Under the pieces are notes generated by a model that searched no databases, was not told where the DNA came from, and saw nothing but the letters and a program-made list of their open reading frames with translations. A DNA stretch of 64,000 nucleotides, from contig NC_090750.1 in NCBI RefSeq assembly GCF_036898095.1, positions 83,630,447 through 83,694,446 of the forward strand. Reading direction: 5' to 3'. Positions 1 to 62,945 of this stretch are shown here, piece after piece. The DNA comes from Palaemon carinicauda. Lineage: Eukaryota; Arthropoda; Malacostraca; Decapoda; Palaemonidae. Numbering within the stretch: the first letter of the stretch is position 1; each line of letters begins with the position of its first letter. The translations under genes and the position numbers were made by a program.

Positions 1-303
1 TCTTGCTCCCTCTTCTGCGACCTTTCCCTTCGTAGAAAAGGCCTTCCATGCGGTCATGAAGGCGATGGAGGAAGGAAAGCCCTGCCCTACCCTGGAGGAG
101 TGTAGGCCTCTCTCCCTCGCCCTTCCCCCCCGACGACAGATTCTGGAAAGACATCCAGTTTACTTTCACGGTCGGGAAACTGGACCCTGACGTGGCTGGA
201 CGTCAGTTCAACGAAGATCTTCCAAAGCTGAACGACCACCTTCTCCGTCGGGAGCAGGAGACCAAGGAGAGACTAGCTGCCTCACCAAATTCAGCTCGAG
301 GTC

Positions 304-903
304 ATGGCCGGGGACGTTAGAGTCCCAGATCTATATATGGTTCTCGCGAAGACCCACCTAGTGACTGTGATGAAGGACTTGTACAGCTTCATCAGGGCCC
401 GAAGAACCTGCAGAGAATTCGTGTTTGCCAACGCGGCAGTAAAACACGAACCCCGGAAGCTAATCTCCTCCAACATCTGGGGCAAGCATCTCTTCCCATC
501 TGCTCTGGTGAAAGAGATCGTGAACAAAGCCGCTTCTGGGAACCGGAACCTTCTCAATAAGTGGGGCATGTCTCGCAAGAGGAAATCCTCTCAGGAAGAA
601 GGCCCTCAGCCTAAGAGGAAATCCTCCAAACCTAGACCCCAGCAGCGTCAACAAAAACGCCAGTTTCCGGCTCCCGCTACTCCCCAAGTGGTCGCACAGC
701 CGCAACAGACCTTTCAGTTGGTCCCCCAACCGGTGGTGTCGCAATCACCGGTCTTCACCCCTGCCTACGAACGACAGTCCTCTACCTTTCGTCCCGGAGG
801 TAGAGGCTCCGGCAGAGACTCCTCTCGCCGTCCCCCCAGGGGCAGAGGAGGAAGGGGAGCTAGCAGCCGAGGTGGCAAACCCTCGGGAAACCAGAAGCAA
901 TGA
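304..903 (+). pseudogene. DIRS A Gag, C-terminal part
   Basis: About 199 residues open. An N-terminal helical part (LFPSALVKEIVNKAASGN) corresponds to the same position in DIRS B (LFPEDLIKEIAASL). A Lys/Gln-rich linker and an Arg/Gly tail (GGRGSGRDSSRRPPRGRGG) follow, as expected for a nucleic-acid-binding Gag. Bases 1-303 look like earlier Gag sequence, but in shifted frames. The start shown is only the first Met of the open stretch. Confidence 0.6.
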
Positions 904-2740
904 AGTGCTTCCGGTGGGAGGAAGACTCCGCCACTTTCAGGATCGCTGGACCTTCGATCCTTGGGCACACAGCATCATCAAGAAGGGACTGGGTTGGAGC
1001 TGGACACAACCACTTCCAACCTTCCACCAATTCTTCCAGCCATCAACCCCCCTCTTGGAAGAATATGTCCTAGAACTCTTGAACAAGGTGATCAAGAGGG
1101 TAAAGTCCACCAGGTTCCAGGGAAGACTGTTTTGTGTTCCCAAGAAAGACTCGGACAAACTCAGAGTCATTCTCGACTTGTCCCCCCTCAACAAGTTCAT
1201 TGCGAACAACAAATTCAAGATGCTGACTCTTCAACAAATAAGAGCCCTACTGCCTCACAAGGCCTACACGGTTTCAATAGACCTGGCGTATACCTACTGG
1301 CACATCCCAGTGAACCACCACGCTTCCTCCTACCTAGGATTCCGGCTTCAACGAAGAAGCTACTGTACACCTTCAGAGCCATGCCCTTCGGGCTCAACGT
1401 GGCTCCGAGAATCTTCACCAAGCTAGCAGACACAATCGTCCACCAGCTACGCCTTCAGGGCATCCAAGTGATGGCCTACCTCGACGACTGGCTGGTCTGG
1501 TCGACTTCGCCAGAAGAATGTTTGAGAGCTTGCAGCAAAGTGACCCAGTTCCTGGAACATCTGGGTTTCAAAATAAACACCAAGAAGTCTCGCCTCGCTC
1601 CAACTCAGAAGTTCCAATGGTTAGGAATCCATTGGGATCTTCAGTCACATCGCCTCTCCATCCCACTGAAGAAAAGGAAAGAAATAGCAGGGTCTGTCAG
1701 AAGACTTCTCAAATCCAAACGGATCTCAAGACGACAACAGGAACAAGTTCTCGGATCCCTACAGTTCGCCTCAGTGACAAAGCCAGTGCTACGAGCACAG
1801 CTAAAGGATGCCTCAGGAGTCTGGAGACGAAACGCATCCGTCGCTCGAAGGGATCTCAAGAGACCCCTACCGAACAGACTTCGCTCCCTTCTAAGCCCGT
1901 GGTCAGAAGCAAGGACCTTGAAAAGATCCATCCCTCTCCAACCTCCGCCTCCATCGCTCAACATCCACATGGACGCTTCTCTGGAGGGTTGGGGGGGGTC
2001 ACTCTCATCAACGGCAAGTTCAAGGAACATGGTCTCCCCTATTCAAGACGTTTCACAATCAACATCTTGGAGGCCATGGCGGTTCTTCTCACCCTCAAGA
2101 AATTATACCCGCGTCCCTCGATACACATCCGTCTAACCCTGGACAGCTCGGTAGTAGTCAGTTGTCTCAATCGTCAGGGCTTGAGATTGCCCCACATAAA
2201 TCAGGTGCTATTACCCATCTTCCGCCTGGCGCACAGGAAGAAGTGGCACCTGTCTGCAGTTCACCTACAAGGATTCCGCAACGTGACGACGGACGCTCTA
2301 TCAAAGACAAGCCCCATAGAGTCGGAATGGTCCCTAGACGCAAGATCATTCTCCTTCATCTCTCGTCAAGTCCCGGAACTACAGATCGACCTCTTCGCGA
2401 CAACAAGCAACTTCCTCGATATGTGGCCCCTTACGAGGACCCCAAAGTGGAAGCAGTGGACGCCATGTCCCTGGACTGGAACAGATGGTCCAAGATTTAC
2501 CTGTTCCCTCCACTCAATCTTCTGCTGAAAGTCCTCTCCAAACTGAGAACCTTCAAAGGGACAGCAGCCCTAGTGGCTCCCAAGTGGCCCCGGAGCAACT
2601 GGTTCCCCCTAGTCTTGGAGCTACAGCCCAAGCTGATCCCCCTGCCGGGCCCAGTTCTCTCCCAACAGGTGCAGAAGTCGACTGTCTTCGCTTCATCAAA
2701 GAAAGTCAAGGACCTTCATCTCATGATTTTCTCTCCCTAG
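872..2740 (+). pseudogene. DIRS A reverse transcriptase and RNase H, frameshifted
   Basis: RT motifs are visible in order: KVIKRVKSTRFQGRLFCVPK, then KLRVILDLSPLNKFI, then VSIDLAYTYWHIPV, then (new frame) FRAMPFGLNVAPRIFTKLAD and the catalytic MAYLDDWLVW (YLDD codons 1,477-1,488). RNase H follows with LNIHMDASLEGWGG, a frame change at a G run near 1,990, then INILEAMAVLLTL and LTLDSSVVVSCLNRQGL. QIDLFATTSNFL after it is typical of the DIRS RNase H tail. At least three frame changes disrupt the ORF. Confidence 0.82.
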
Positions 2741-3698
2741 CCGTGAAGAAAAGGTTTGGGATCTCGAAGAAAAGTTTGGACTTCCTAGAGGAATACAAAA
2801 CAAAGTCTACCAGAAGGCAATATGAAGCATCCTGGAAGAAGTGGGTATCCTTCGTCAAGGTAAAAATCCCTACGGAAATCTCCATAGATTTTTGCATGTC
2901 CTTTATTCACCTTCATGGACAAGGCTTAGTAGCCAATAGGATTTCCACCTGCAAATCGGCCTTGACTAGACCACTTCTGTACGCCTTCCAAATAGATTTA
3001 TCCAGCGAAATCTTCAATAAACTCCCGAAGGCGTGTGCTAGACTCCGTCCAGCACCTCCACCGAGACCCATTACGGTCCCTGGATAAGGTGCTCCATTTT
3101 GCCTCTAGCTTGGACAACGAATCTTGCCCTCTGAAAGACTTGACTCAAAAAGTGATCTTCCTTTTTGCTCTCGCCTCGGGAGCCCGAGTCAGTGAAATAG
3201 TGGCATTATCAAGAGAAGAGGGCCAGATACAGTTCGCCGACACGGGGGAACTTACCCTCTTCCCTGACCCCATGTTTCTCGCTAAAAATGAACTTCCCAC
3301 CAAAAGATGGGGCCCTTGGAGAATCTGCCCCCATGAAGGAAGATGTCTCTCTATGCCCAGTGGAGAGTCTTAAGGTCTATCTTCAAAGAACTTCAGACTT
3401 TGGCGGAGGACAACTTTTTAAAGGAGAAACTTCGGGTAGTGACCTGTCACTAAAACAACTAAGAGCGAAAATCACCTACTTTATTTGCAGAGCGGATCCT
3501 GACAGTACACCCGCAGGTCATGATCCTAGGAAAGTCGCCTCTTCCCTGAACTTTTTCCAAGGAATGAATTTTGAAAGCCTCCAATCCTTCACAGGCTGGA
3601 GGTCACCTAGAGTTTTCTTCAAACACTATTCGAAGCAGGTGCACGAAGTCAAGAGATTCATGGTGGCAGCAGGTAGCGTGATGAAACCGGCTGTTTAG
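2740..3698 (+). pseudogene. DIRS A tyrosine recombinase, frameshifted
   Basis: The N-terminal core-binding helices are KKSLDFLEEYKTKSTRRQYE and SWKKWVSFVKVKIPTEI. After a frame change near 3,060 comes LKDLTQKVIFLFALASGARV, holding the first catalytic Arg (GARVSEIVAL). After another near 3,330 come the box-II AGHDPRKVASSL and GWRSPRVFFKHYSKQV, with His, Arg and the nucleophilic Tyr in place. This class of recombinase inserts circular DIRS DNA without target duplication. Confidence 0.78.
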
Positions 3699-4511
3699 TG
3701 CTGCGTAGAACAGCGAGTTTTTTCGGGACTTTAACGGGTGCCTGTGTTGACCCTAGTGCGATACATAGTGTTTTCAAGGGACACTTAGTGTCGCTAATAG
3801 ACTGTTCTTCATCAAGGTGAAGTGACATAGATTCTTACACGTGTGCCACATGTTCTTGGACATGAAGTGTATGATTTTAAAAGACTGGCGTTCCTCAGGG
3901 AACTTGTGCTTAAAGGCAAAATATTTCCCTTTCAGATTCTACTTCACCGTCTTACTGAAAATCTATGTCTATTATCCAATATTATTACTGTACATAATTT
4001 TCCATATTTCCATGCAATTTTCAAATAAAATATTTATTTTATTTACCATATGCGTCTGATTTCGCTCCTATCTTTCATATGAAAATATATTGCTGTTATT
4101 ATTTTATTGATCCTATTTAGAGTTTATTATAGTTAATACACTGTACCTACTACCTAATATATACTCACCTAATGGTATAAAATTTGTTCCTACACAAATA
4201 TTTACCCTTCTGATCTGTCTTCGAGACCAGCATGATCTCTTCATCCAGGCGAGTCTATCCTCGTCAGGTTACTTTGAGATGTTCCTCTTGTCCAATTAGG
4301 ACTTCCCTGCCAGGGGGGGTGGGGAAGCCAGGTCATTGTAATGCCACTGGTAGTGACATTTAATGGAGATGTCACGGTCTCTTCGGTCACCAGATCGCAG
4401 GAATGTTATTCGGAGTAGAAGGCACTGAAATGAAAAAAAAAAAAAAAAAAAATCCACGATACATTAATTCTTTAGTACACTTCCATCAGGATGACGTGGC
4501 TTGAGGCCAAA
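3699..4511 (+). other. DIRS A 3' untranslated region
   Basis: Between the YR stop and the internal complementary region there is AT-rich DNA, a GC-richer block (4,230-4,400) with an uninterrupted G run, and a poly(A) tract at about 4,434-4,451. I see no coding sequence; two short ORFs at 3,841-4,059 are AT-rich and unlike any family I know. Confidence 0.5.
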
Positions 4512-5069
4512 AAACGGCTTTTGAGCGAAGCGAAAAATCTATTTTTGGGTGAGATGGCGATGTCGTCCTGATGGACCCGCCCAACTGTTCCAGTTCAGCC
4601 TGCCAGGCCCCTCCCTGCTATACTGTATCGCGGAGGCTGGTTGGAAGCTGGACTTCGGAATGAAGACGGACGTGACGTCACACAGTATGGCGGACGGTTT
4701 GTTTACGTTGCGAGTACCGTAACAGTAACGAAGACTCGCAACCGTAACAGTAACGAAGGAAGGGTAACTTTGGAACGGCTCCTCAGTTACCTCGCCACCT
4801 TTCCCCCTCGAAGCGTAAATGCTAGGTGGGGTGCAGATAGCCATGTGGCGTGTTAATGCATGTGTCCCGTTGATATACGATATCCTAGAGGGAAACCTTT
4901 AGGGTGCTCGCGCCAGAAGTTAGAATTCTGTGAAACCTTTAGTTTAATTCTCTGGGAATATTTATGGTAATCATATATATCCAAAGGAAGCTACTGAAGG
5001 AACCTTCCATCAGGACGACATGGCCATCTCACCCAAAAATAGATTTTTCGCTTCGCTCAAAATCCGTTT
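4512..5069 (+). repeat. DIRS A 3' inverted structure (ICR plus 3' terminal repeat)
   Basis: Arms 4,512-4,575 and 5,006-5,069 are reverse complements over 64 bp with two mismatches (core GAGCGAAGCGAAAAATCTAT). About 430 bp lie between them. The same hairpin geometry closes the 3' ends of DIRS B and D, so I read it as the internal complementary region and outer end rather than as a separate MITE. Confidence 0.7.
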
Positions 5070-5201
5070 CTTTATAATGTATAAAGTTTGACCAAGGCAA
5101 ATTACTACATTGATCACTTGCACATCTATTTTGGGTCTTTTGAAGGAAGAATCTGCTAACAATCATTTCAAATATAAAGATTGATGTTTAGGTAACAATG
5201 T

Positions 5202-5960
5202 GTGGGAACTTCTACCAAGATAAGACAAATCATAAGCAATGGCCATCTTTGTTTTACCAATAGAAAAACTAAGTGGACAGCAACTAAGTCAGTCAGAGCT
5301 ACTATTACTGGAGAGCTGATCAAAGAGGCTGGAATGCAACACACTTTAGAAACTTACACAGAGCTCAGGAAAAGCAGGGTTGAGAGAAATCATGCTGACC
5401 TACAAAAGCTGATAGATGGAATAAAGAGGGCATCGAACCCATTTACTGGAGGAAAAGCTGATCCATTGTGCAACATAGCCCTAGTTAAAGTGGCATCCGA
5501 GAAAGTGCAAGACGACGACCTGAACTTTCAGCAGACATCTCATTCCCTCTGTGATGATTTCAAGCAAGGTTGCTTTGCTGACCCCATACACTTTCAGAGG
5601 ACCATACACTGGACAAAGCTAGATAACTTAAACAGTAAAGTAATTTCAATGAAAGGCAGCATGAAGAATTTAAAAGTGGAGGAGATTAGATTTACCCGAG
5701 ATCTCTTAGGTCGACTAGTCTACCTAGCTACTACCACGAGCCTTGACATCAAAATAGTACTAGCATACCCATTGATGACAGTTCCCCCTTGCTTTGGTCA
5801 CATACTTTAGATGGTAGCAAACAGAACTCGGCCAAAGCGAAGCTAGCAAAGTATTTTACATCGAAGATCAAATCACAAAAGCCCCTTAATTTGATATATA
5901 CAGTACATCGTCAACACCATGTAATTGATCCAATCCTCAAATCTTGAGGACATGTCTGTA
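5202..5960 (+). pseudogene. ORF of unknown, probably element-borne family
   Basis: A 202-aa open stretch (about 5,202-5,810) is followed by a frame change and about 45 more codons (DGSKQNSAKAKLAKYFTSK). Readable blocks are NPFTGGKADPLCNIALVKVA, GCFADPIHFQRTIHWTKLD and IRFTRDLLGRLVYLATTTS followed by LDIKIVLAYPLMTVP. It resembles uncharacterised multi-copy invertebrate proteins that I cannot name with certainty. No catalytic motif is obvious. The nominal start is not supported by context. Confidence 0.45.
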
Positions 5961-6600
5961 TTCGCCATAACAGCGAATGTAGAATAAGTATATGTGTGAA
6001 ATGAATAATATAGCTATACTGTAGAAAGGGAACTAGAATAAAGTTAAAAGCTAGCGAGAGAAAATGTGCTTACTATGGAGTATGGAAGCCCTCATCCTGG
6101 GCGCATTAACCTTTAGCCTTAATAAATGTTGAACACCACCATAGGAAAAGAATAAAGCCATTGATGTGCGGAGCATAAACACATCTCCATTGTGAATGTA
6201 TAACGTAGTTGTGAACGAGAATTTGCAGAGAATACACACCGTAGAGCAATCTCCAAAACTACCACAATACCGCATCGTGTATGTATAATGTACACAATTA
6301 TGTAATATATTAATGTTTTAACAACTGTAAGTTAGAGGAGGCTATAATGATCAACATACAAATCATTGTGTTATTCATTGTCTGACACATGGAGTTTAGA
6401 TCAATAACATGTCAATTTGTAAAGATACCAACTTGCATATTGTTTATGTCACCAGGTTTGATCACAACAAATAGTGAATTCAACACTGCAGTATCAAATA
6501 CTCCACCATTAGTTGCTAGAGAAAGAGGCGACTACAATGTCTGCCACATACATAGTTTTTAAAATATTTTTATTTTAATTTTTCATTACTTATATCGTTT
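5961..6600. other. Unannotated AT-rich stretch
   Basis: No coding sequence, RNA gene or repeat boundary is recognised here. Confidence 0.4.
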
Positions 6601-6716
6601 ATTTCCTTATTTCCTTTCTCACTGGGATATTTTTCCCTGTTGGAGCCCTTGGGCTTATAGTATCTTGCTTTTCCAATTAGGGTTGTAGCTTAGCTAGTAG
6701 TAAAAAATAGTAATAA
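6601..6716 (+). repeat. Retroposon 3' tail, copy 1
   Basis: Contains TTGGAGCCCTTGGGCTTATAG, then TTGCTTTTCCAATTAGGG and TTGTAGCTTAGCTAGTAGTA, ending in a degenerate TAA-rich tail. Three other copies lie in the window. The 3'-terminal short repeat suggests the end of a non-LTR retroelement or SINE. Confidence 0.7.
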
Positions 6717-7043
6717 GAGATATTTCTCAACAGATATTGAAGAAAATTGGCATTGCACCAAGAGTTGACTTTGTAACACATACAGGTATCCCTCCACCAA
6801 AACTGTAGAACAAAAGGAAGCGGGGTGCTTCAGACCTCGATATCATAACTGGTCCAAACTAGAAGAGGTCTAGCCATGAATGGACAAATACACTGAAGCG
6901 CCATTGGCACAAGACTTGTGTCAGTTGTGGAAGGGAATTCTTCCATTACATGTACAACAATGGGGCCGTCATCAGAAGCAGTATTGACTAATTTAGGAAT
7001 GAATATGAGAAAGGTATGAGAAAGGCAACACCAGAGTAATTCT
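6717..7043. other. Unannotated spacer before DIRS C
   Basis: Short interrupted frames only. It may be a further remnant of the element seen at 5.2-6.0 kb, but this is unproven. Confidence 0.3.
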
Positions 7044-7335
7044 TCATTGTTCCGTAACTGAAATACAAACCACGCTATTTACATGGGGTAATTACTTCAG
7101 CGTAGCTGAATGATGAGCCATTAGAATTTTAACGAGGGTTTACTAACCCCCGCTAGTTAGCGGAGGGGTAGCTTTTTAACCCCCCCCCCCTCACACACAC
7201 TAGCGAATGCTTCACTTTACTTTTGGTTCGGGCAGAGAACAGACCTGTCTGCTCTCTCCCTTGTCTTGACTGCCATTAATCTCTTTTGCTTTTTCTTCCT
7301 CACAGTGTGGTTGACGTTGGCCTCTATTACTGAAT

Positions 7336-8118
7336 ATGCGTACGTGTCCTGGACTACCTGGCCGCCCTTGTGGGACTTTTATGTCGGCGATCGACACTGA
7401 TCCCCACACCTTGTGTCCTCATTGTACGGGCCAACGGAGCGATAGCGGTAACGTATGTCTTGAATGTAGAGAGTGGTCTACCTCCCAGTGGGAGAGGTTT
7501 GCCCGGCGCCGGAAGAAAAAGTCTAAAAGGGATATTTCTCCTTTAGAGGCTTCTTTGAAGAGAGAAAATTCCAAGACTACTTCTTCCGTAGCCCTTTCCT
7601 CCTCCGAAGCTCCCACTCGAGCGGTGTCTTCCGAGAGGCCGGCGAGTGGTAGTGTAGACCGTATTGCTGTTGACCGATCCTAGGGTGCGGGAGAGGTAGT
7701 TGCCTCCCATAGCGAGACAGCTGCCCCTCCTCCCCCCGAGGAGGATTTAAATATAGATTTGTCTGTAAATAACAATGATTTATTACAGCTTTGGGCTTCC
7801 TTGGGGCTTCAGGGTTCGCCCTCCAGGGAAGCCCTGTTTGACATGATCAAACTAGGTGCAGCTGTTAAACAATCGCCAACTACAGCAGGGATAGATCCTC
7901 TGTCTGTCGTTGACCTTGTTGTGATGGAGGCATCTGGTGGGTCTAGTCAAACCCCTGTGCCTGTTGCTGAGGTAGCTGAAGGCTTAGTATCCCCCTCCGA
8001 ACATCTTTCAAGGGAGGAACTAACTCCTACGGTCTCTCCTGCCGGTGATTCTCCACCTCGAGGGAGTTCACTTACAGACTACTCCTCTTCAGAGGCCCTA
8101 CGATGGTCAGCTCGCTGA
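7336..8118 (+). pseudogene. DIRS C Gag with Cys-rich N-terminus and one nonsense codon
   Basis: It starts MRTCPGLPGRPCGTFM. A Cys/His-rich segment (DPHTLCPHC, then NVCLECREW) ends at residue about 50 and is followed by a basic ARRRKKKSKR. The frame is interrupted by TAG at 7,681-7,683 where DIRS D has Trp, then continues in the same frame to 8,118 with NNNDLLQLWASLGLQGSPSR and FDMIKLGAAVKQSP. A frameshift near 8,100 leads to an Arg/Pro-rich part (to about 8,338). The Cys-rich segment may bind zinc; this is inferred. Confidence 0.7.
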
Positions 8119-8338
8119 CCCCACGGCCCCTCGTGGGCGTATAAGGCAGAAGGCTCGTCCTCCCCTTCGCCGTAGAGGTCTTCCTTCTCCTCACAAGGGA
8201 GTTAGGAGGCGCCTCTTCGGCTCGTCGTCCCCACAGTCCTCTGCGGAGACGACTCGCCGTTGGCCGATCCTGCCAGCTACCACGTTAGACCTCTCCGGCG
8301 ATCGTTCGCGATCCCCTTCGGAGGAAGGTCGTCCTTAG

Positions 8339-9058
8339 GAACCTGTGACCAGTCTCCCTCCAGACCTACCGTCACCCTTTGAGGATGCTGATACGCATTA
8401 CGCGCCACCTAAACCTGCCATTGCGCAGGCACCGGTCCCTTCGGGGCATAAGGGACTCTAGCACAAATCTGTGCCTCATACCCTTAAGCGTCAGGTTAAA
8501 CCTGCGCGCCCTCATGCTGCTGCTGCCGTTCCAGACTTAGCGCCACAGCGCTCACCTGCGCACCTGTTCCTGTTACATGCCAGGGTTCCCCTGCGTGCCC
8601 ACAACCTACTGCGCCGCGGCGCCCACCAGCAGTTGCTGATCTAGCGCGCCAGCGCTCACCGGTTCCTGTCTCGTCGCACGCAGTCCAAGAGGGACCTAGG
8701 TTAGCGCACAGGCGCTCACAGGTACCTCTAGACTCGCAGCGCCCTTTTGGAGTTGGGCGCGAGGCACGCCCATCGCGCGCAGTTCCTGATACAGCGCACA
8801 CGCGCTCGCCAACGCGCTTCCACATCTCAGCGCACAGTCCAGGAGGTGCCTAAGTTAGCGCACGGGCGCTCACAGGTACCCCTGGACTCTCCTTCCAGAC
8901 TGCGCAATCCTGTATGCGCTTCTCCAGTCGCTCGCAATGTTCCAGTTGTGCGCCAGGTTCCAGTTGCGCTCGAGGCACCCCATGCAACTCAACAGTGCAC
9001 ACCTGTGCGCCCTAATCCGATCGCGCCCATCGCAGCAGCGCACACCTGCGCGCCTATA
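8339..9058 (+). other. Degenerate Gag tail of DIRS C
   Basis: GC-rich DNA with repeated GCGC-containing ACCTGCGC and GCGCTCACC words encodes broken Pro/Ala/Arg-rich frames on both strands. There is no intact ORF. It corresponds in position to the Gag C-terminus of DIRS D. Confidence 0.5.
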
Positions 9059-9261
9059 CAGTGATCCCTCGCTACTTCGCGGTTCGACCATCGCGGATTT
9101 TTTTCATAGCGCATGTATATACATATATCGCAGATTTTCCGGAAATTTCGAAAATACCGCGATGTGACCGATGATGCGAGATTGGAGAAAGTAAGGAAAA
9201 TTGAATCATGATTGATTTTCAATATAAATGAAACTTTGAGGAGCAACAAAGATATCATTTG

Positions 9262-9263
<2 letters not shown>

Positions 9264-9323
<60 letters not shown>
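9264..9323 (+). repeat. (GA)n microsatellite
   Basis: An uninterrupted GA dinucleotide run of about 30 units inside the Tigger derivative. It gives spurious Leu/Ser ORFs on the minus strand. Confidence 0.95.
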
Positions 9324-9324
<1 letters not shown>

Positions 9325-9676
9325 TGTGGTTTTAAATGTAATAATCAAAAAAATTTGATAGGCTATAACACATTGGTGCTTATGTAATATCAACTGTATA
9401 CTGTAGACTGTTTGAATAAGTTAAGAAACACCCGAAATTAAAAAACAAAAGTACACGCTTTCTTAATGTGCAATTAACTATTTAAAGAGTAGCAATTTTC
9501 TAGAATAAAATTTTGTTTCCCAAAAAATAGTGTTTTGCTGATGAAATCGGATGACGTATTTTTAGCAACGATTGAAATGGATGTAAACTCGGCATAATTT
9601 TTTCGTTTCGTATTTAATTGACACCTAAGAAAACTAATTTTAGTTTCTTCATCTATAAGTAAGTATTGTATAACAC

Positions 9677-9777
<101 letters not shown>

Positions 9778-10141
9778 CAGCTGTTGCAATTGAATGCCGT
9801 GTTTTTGTTTCGTGAGAATTTCATCGCCACGACTATAACAACAACATACTGTACTGAACTTTACAGTATTATACAGACTACTGTAATATGATAAAGTAAA
9901 ATATTTGTAATAACCTATTTTATATGAAATGGGGCTATTTTTTTTGTTTAAAATTTACATTTACGTACATAAAACAATCTCTCTCTCTTGTAAATTGTTT
10001 TCCTGCTTTGCTACGCATGTATGATTTTATATAGATACGGTAAATAATATTTGTAATAACATTTTCTAAAAGCTTTTACTGTAATATTATTTATCTCTTT
10101 CATCATGCGCGTTAAATACCTTCGTTTGTTTACTGAGCGTA

Positions 10142-10177
10142 CTTTATGACGCCGTCGTTTCAGGCGGCGTCATAAAG
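10142..10177. repeat. Short perfect hairpin
   Basis: CTTTATGACGCCG and CGGCGTCATAAAG form 13-bp arms around a 10-nt loop, in the middle of the Tigger derivative. Confidence 0.8.
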
Positions 10178-10639
10178 AAAAAATTTCATTTGGAAGTCCT
10201 AAGAAAAACTAAGTAAAACATTGGTAATAACAAAATCAACATACTGTATTGAATAATCAATATAATCGATGCAAAAACTAACCTATACACAGATGTGTAA
10301 ATGCGTTTGTTTCTTCATTATGATCAGAGATAAACGTAAACAAAACATTGGTTGCCATGTTTTATCGTGCTTTTTGGCGTGTTTAGGAAACGCATGATAT
10401 AAAATCGCCTTTAATATTTGTGCCTGTTTTAGTTTAGGGTACTGTAGTACATGCATTAAGTGTTCTGTACATTAAAGGGTAGTTTGTTAACAGTACTACG
10501 TAGGGAAGGTTTTAAAAGTCTGAATATACATGTTAATTAAATAAATACGTAAATATGGTGTCACTACTTCGCGGATTTTCACCTATTGCGGTCGGGTCTG
10601 GAACCTATCTACCGCGATAAACGAGGGCTCACTGTACAA

Positions 10640-12241
10640 ATACTGCTCTTCAGTATATTCCGTGACTGACTTGGGTTACATTTCAGGCAAGTAAATTAAA
10701 CGTCAGCATATTTAGTCAATGATTATTAACACCACTGTAAATTCCACCACACCTTTCAAGCAGTTGGTTAACACTGCCTTTTCCAGCTGAATATTTTTGC
10801 CACAATTTAAACCACTTACCCTGGGTTTAGTTAAACTGACACATAAACAGAAACAAAATTATCTCCAAATTTTGCACTTTCTGTAAAACACGTAAAATAA
10901 GTGTTTTAAAATAGGGTTTTCAACTATTTTAAATGACCAACACCCTGTCATGTTTACTTATCTGGCCCATCAAAATTTAGAATACAGTAGTTAATTTCAT
11001 TTTCTCCCATATTGTCTACAGAAAGGAAGGCAAACCAACTTTGCATAACTATTTGCCCGGACTGGAATCTTTCATCATATATCAAATATATTGCATACAT
11101 ACAGGTATATTAAATACATCCCCATCACGAATGCGAGTCCGAAATCCTGTACTGAACACGAACACTGAATTGTCTCAAGTTATGGGCCGAATAGTCTTAC
11201 AAATGGGGCAGTACGAGATTTAAATTCAATTAGCTTTTAAAGCAAATAATCCACTAACATACAAAATTTGATTTACTTAGATCACACTTTGCAATGAGAG
11301 GGGAGTAAAATGCCTAAAATTATCTTCTGTAATTTATTCCAACTCCCGAGGGAAAACAAGATTAATTTATTTTATACCAAAAAATAAGGGTAAGGATCAG
11401 TCTGAGACTGAGATACCCAACAATAATGAATACTGTTAACTCTTGACAAAAACCTGACAAGTACAACAGGAAATTTCCAGCTCAAAATAAGTAGAAATTT
11501 CACTTCAAAATTATAAAAATAAATCTTAAACAAAAATAGCATTTGAAGTATCTCTTTGCATAGAACAAAAATTAATTATTGCAGAAAATACACTAATTAC
11601 TATGTTAAGGTCACCAACAAATTCAACAAATACACAACTATTCATATAAATATGGAAACTTAAAAAGTCATCAATTTGTCACTGAATAAATAACCATTAC
11701 AATGTAATGTTGAATTTATTTAAATATAATTATTTGAAAAAAATTCAAATTCACAGTGACACAAAGTCTCCAACTTCATGTTCACTTCTAAAATAGGTTG
11801 TTTTCATAAAATTTTATCCTGACAAGAATGCATACAAGCCAAATCAGAATCTCAGATTGTATAAATCATTCAGTTCTTGAATACAAGGTTACAGAGTGAA
11901 ACCAATTACATAATGTACTAATAAAACAACTTTATACTCCACAAATAGACCCTAATCTGAAATATTAAATAGAAAAAGATTTCAGGAGTGTCTAACTATC
12001 AACCATTCAAGTCAACAAGACTAGATTTAACAGATCAAAACATGTTTGAAATTTTTCTTTATCTTAACTTAAATGTTTTTATCAAGTGTCAACAAAGGTG
12101 AGAATAATTTATCATTAGTCATATAACAGAGACTATATACCAAAAATTCAACATTAACACAATACTGAACAAATTATAACAAACAAAAATACCAGACTTC
12201 AGTACATATACCTCCACTATCCCTACAAAATTACAAAAATA
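10640..12241 (-). other. 3' UTR or downstream flank of MARF1
   Basis: AT-rich DNA without a convincing ORF. Several TTTATT sequences (AATAAA on the minus strand), for example near 11,351-11,370, could serve as poly(A) signals. The transcript end cannot be fixed from sequence alone. Confidence 0.5.
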
Positions 12242-62685
<50,444 letters not shown>

Positions 62686-62859
62686 GTCAATGTAGACGAT
62701 CGGCCTAGGCAATAAAACACGAGTTGTCAAATAAATGACAACAATAGGCCTTGTAAATTGCACAACAGATAAAACGACACGCGAGGTTTGCCCGTAACAC
62801 CGGGCACTGAGTTGCCGACGAGTATTACTTTACGTTTTCCACTATTCTGTTGTGTTTAT

Positions 62860-62925
62860 GCTTCTACGGCGATCCTCATTGGTCCCTTTTCAGAAAGCGT
62901 GTGTCCTTTGGACCAATCAGCGCAC
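62860..62925. promoter_or_regulatory. Opposed CCAAT boxes, candidate promoter
   Basis: An inverted CCAAT box (CATTGGTCC, about 62,877) faces a direct one (GGACCAATCAGCG, about 62,909), some 35 bp apart, in a locally GC-richer stretch 170-230 bp upstream of the candidate first MARF1 exon. Paired CCAAT boxes are typical of NF-Y dependent promoters. The promoter role is inferred. Confidence 0.35.
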
Positions 62926-62945
62926 AGAATGGAACGAAACGAGCT

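Larger units (their letters stand above)
1..5069 (+). mobile_element. DIRS-type retrotransposon A (5' end outside window)
   Basis: The order is Gag tail, RT, RNase H, tyrosine recombinase (YR), then a 3' terminal inverted structure. This is the DIRS layout: integration by a YR, no DDE integrase, no LTRs. The protein frames are interrupted by several frameshifts (near 1,350, 1,990, 2,450, 3,060 and 3,330), so this copy is dead. The 3' end carries an internal complementary region at 4,512-4,575 matched by the outer end at 5,006-5,069. Confidence 0.8.
7044..9058 (+). mobile_element. DIRS-type retrotransposon C, 5' fragment
   Basis: The 5' end (TGTTCCGTAACTGAAATACA and onward to GCTAGTTAGCGG) matches the 5' terminal repeat of DIRS D. 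Only Gag-region sequence follows. A Tigger-type element sits at 9,059, and no RT or recombinase sequence resumes beyond it, so the 3' part of C has been lost. Confidence 0.78.

Noticed and set aside
4512..5069. A free-standing MITE with 64-bp inverted repeats
   Set aside because: The same hairpin geometry closes the 3' ends of DIRS B and D, and this one follows a YR gene on the correct strand, so it is better read as the end of DIRS A.
8989..9393. Leu/Ser-repeat ORF
   Set aside because: It is a translation of the GA microsatellite inside a Tigger derivative.
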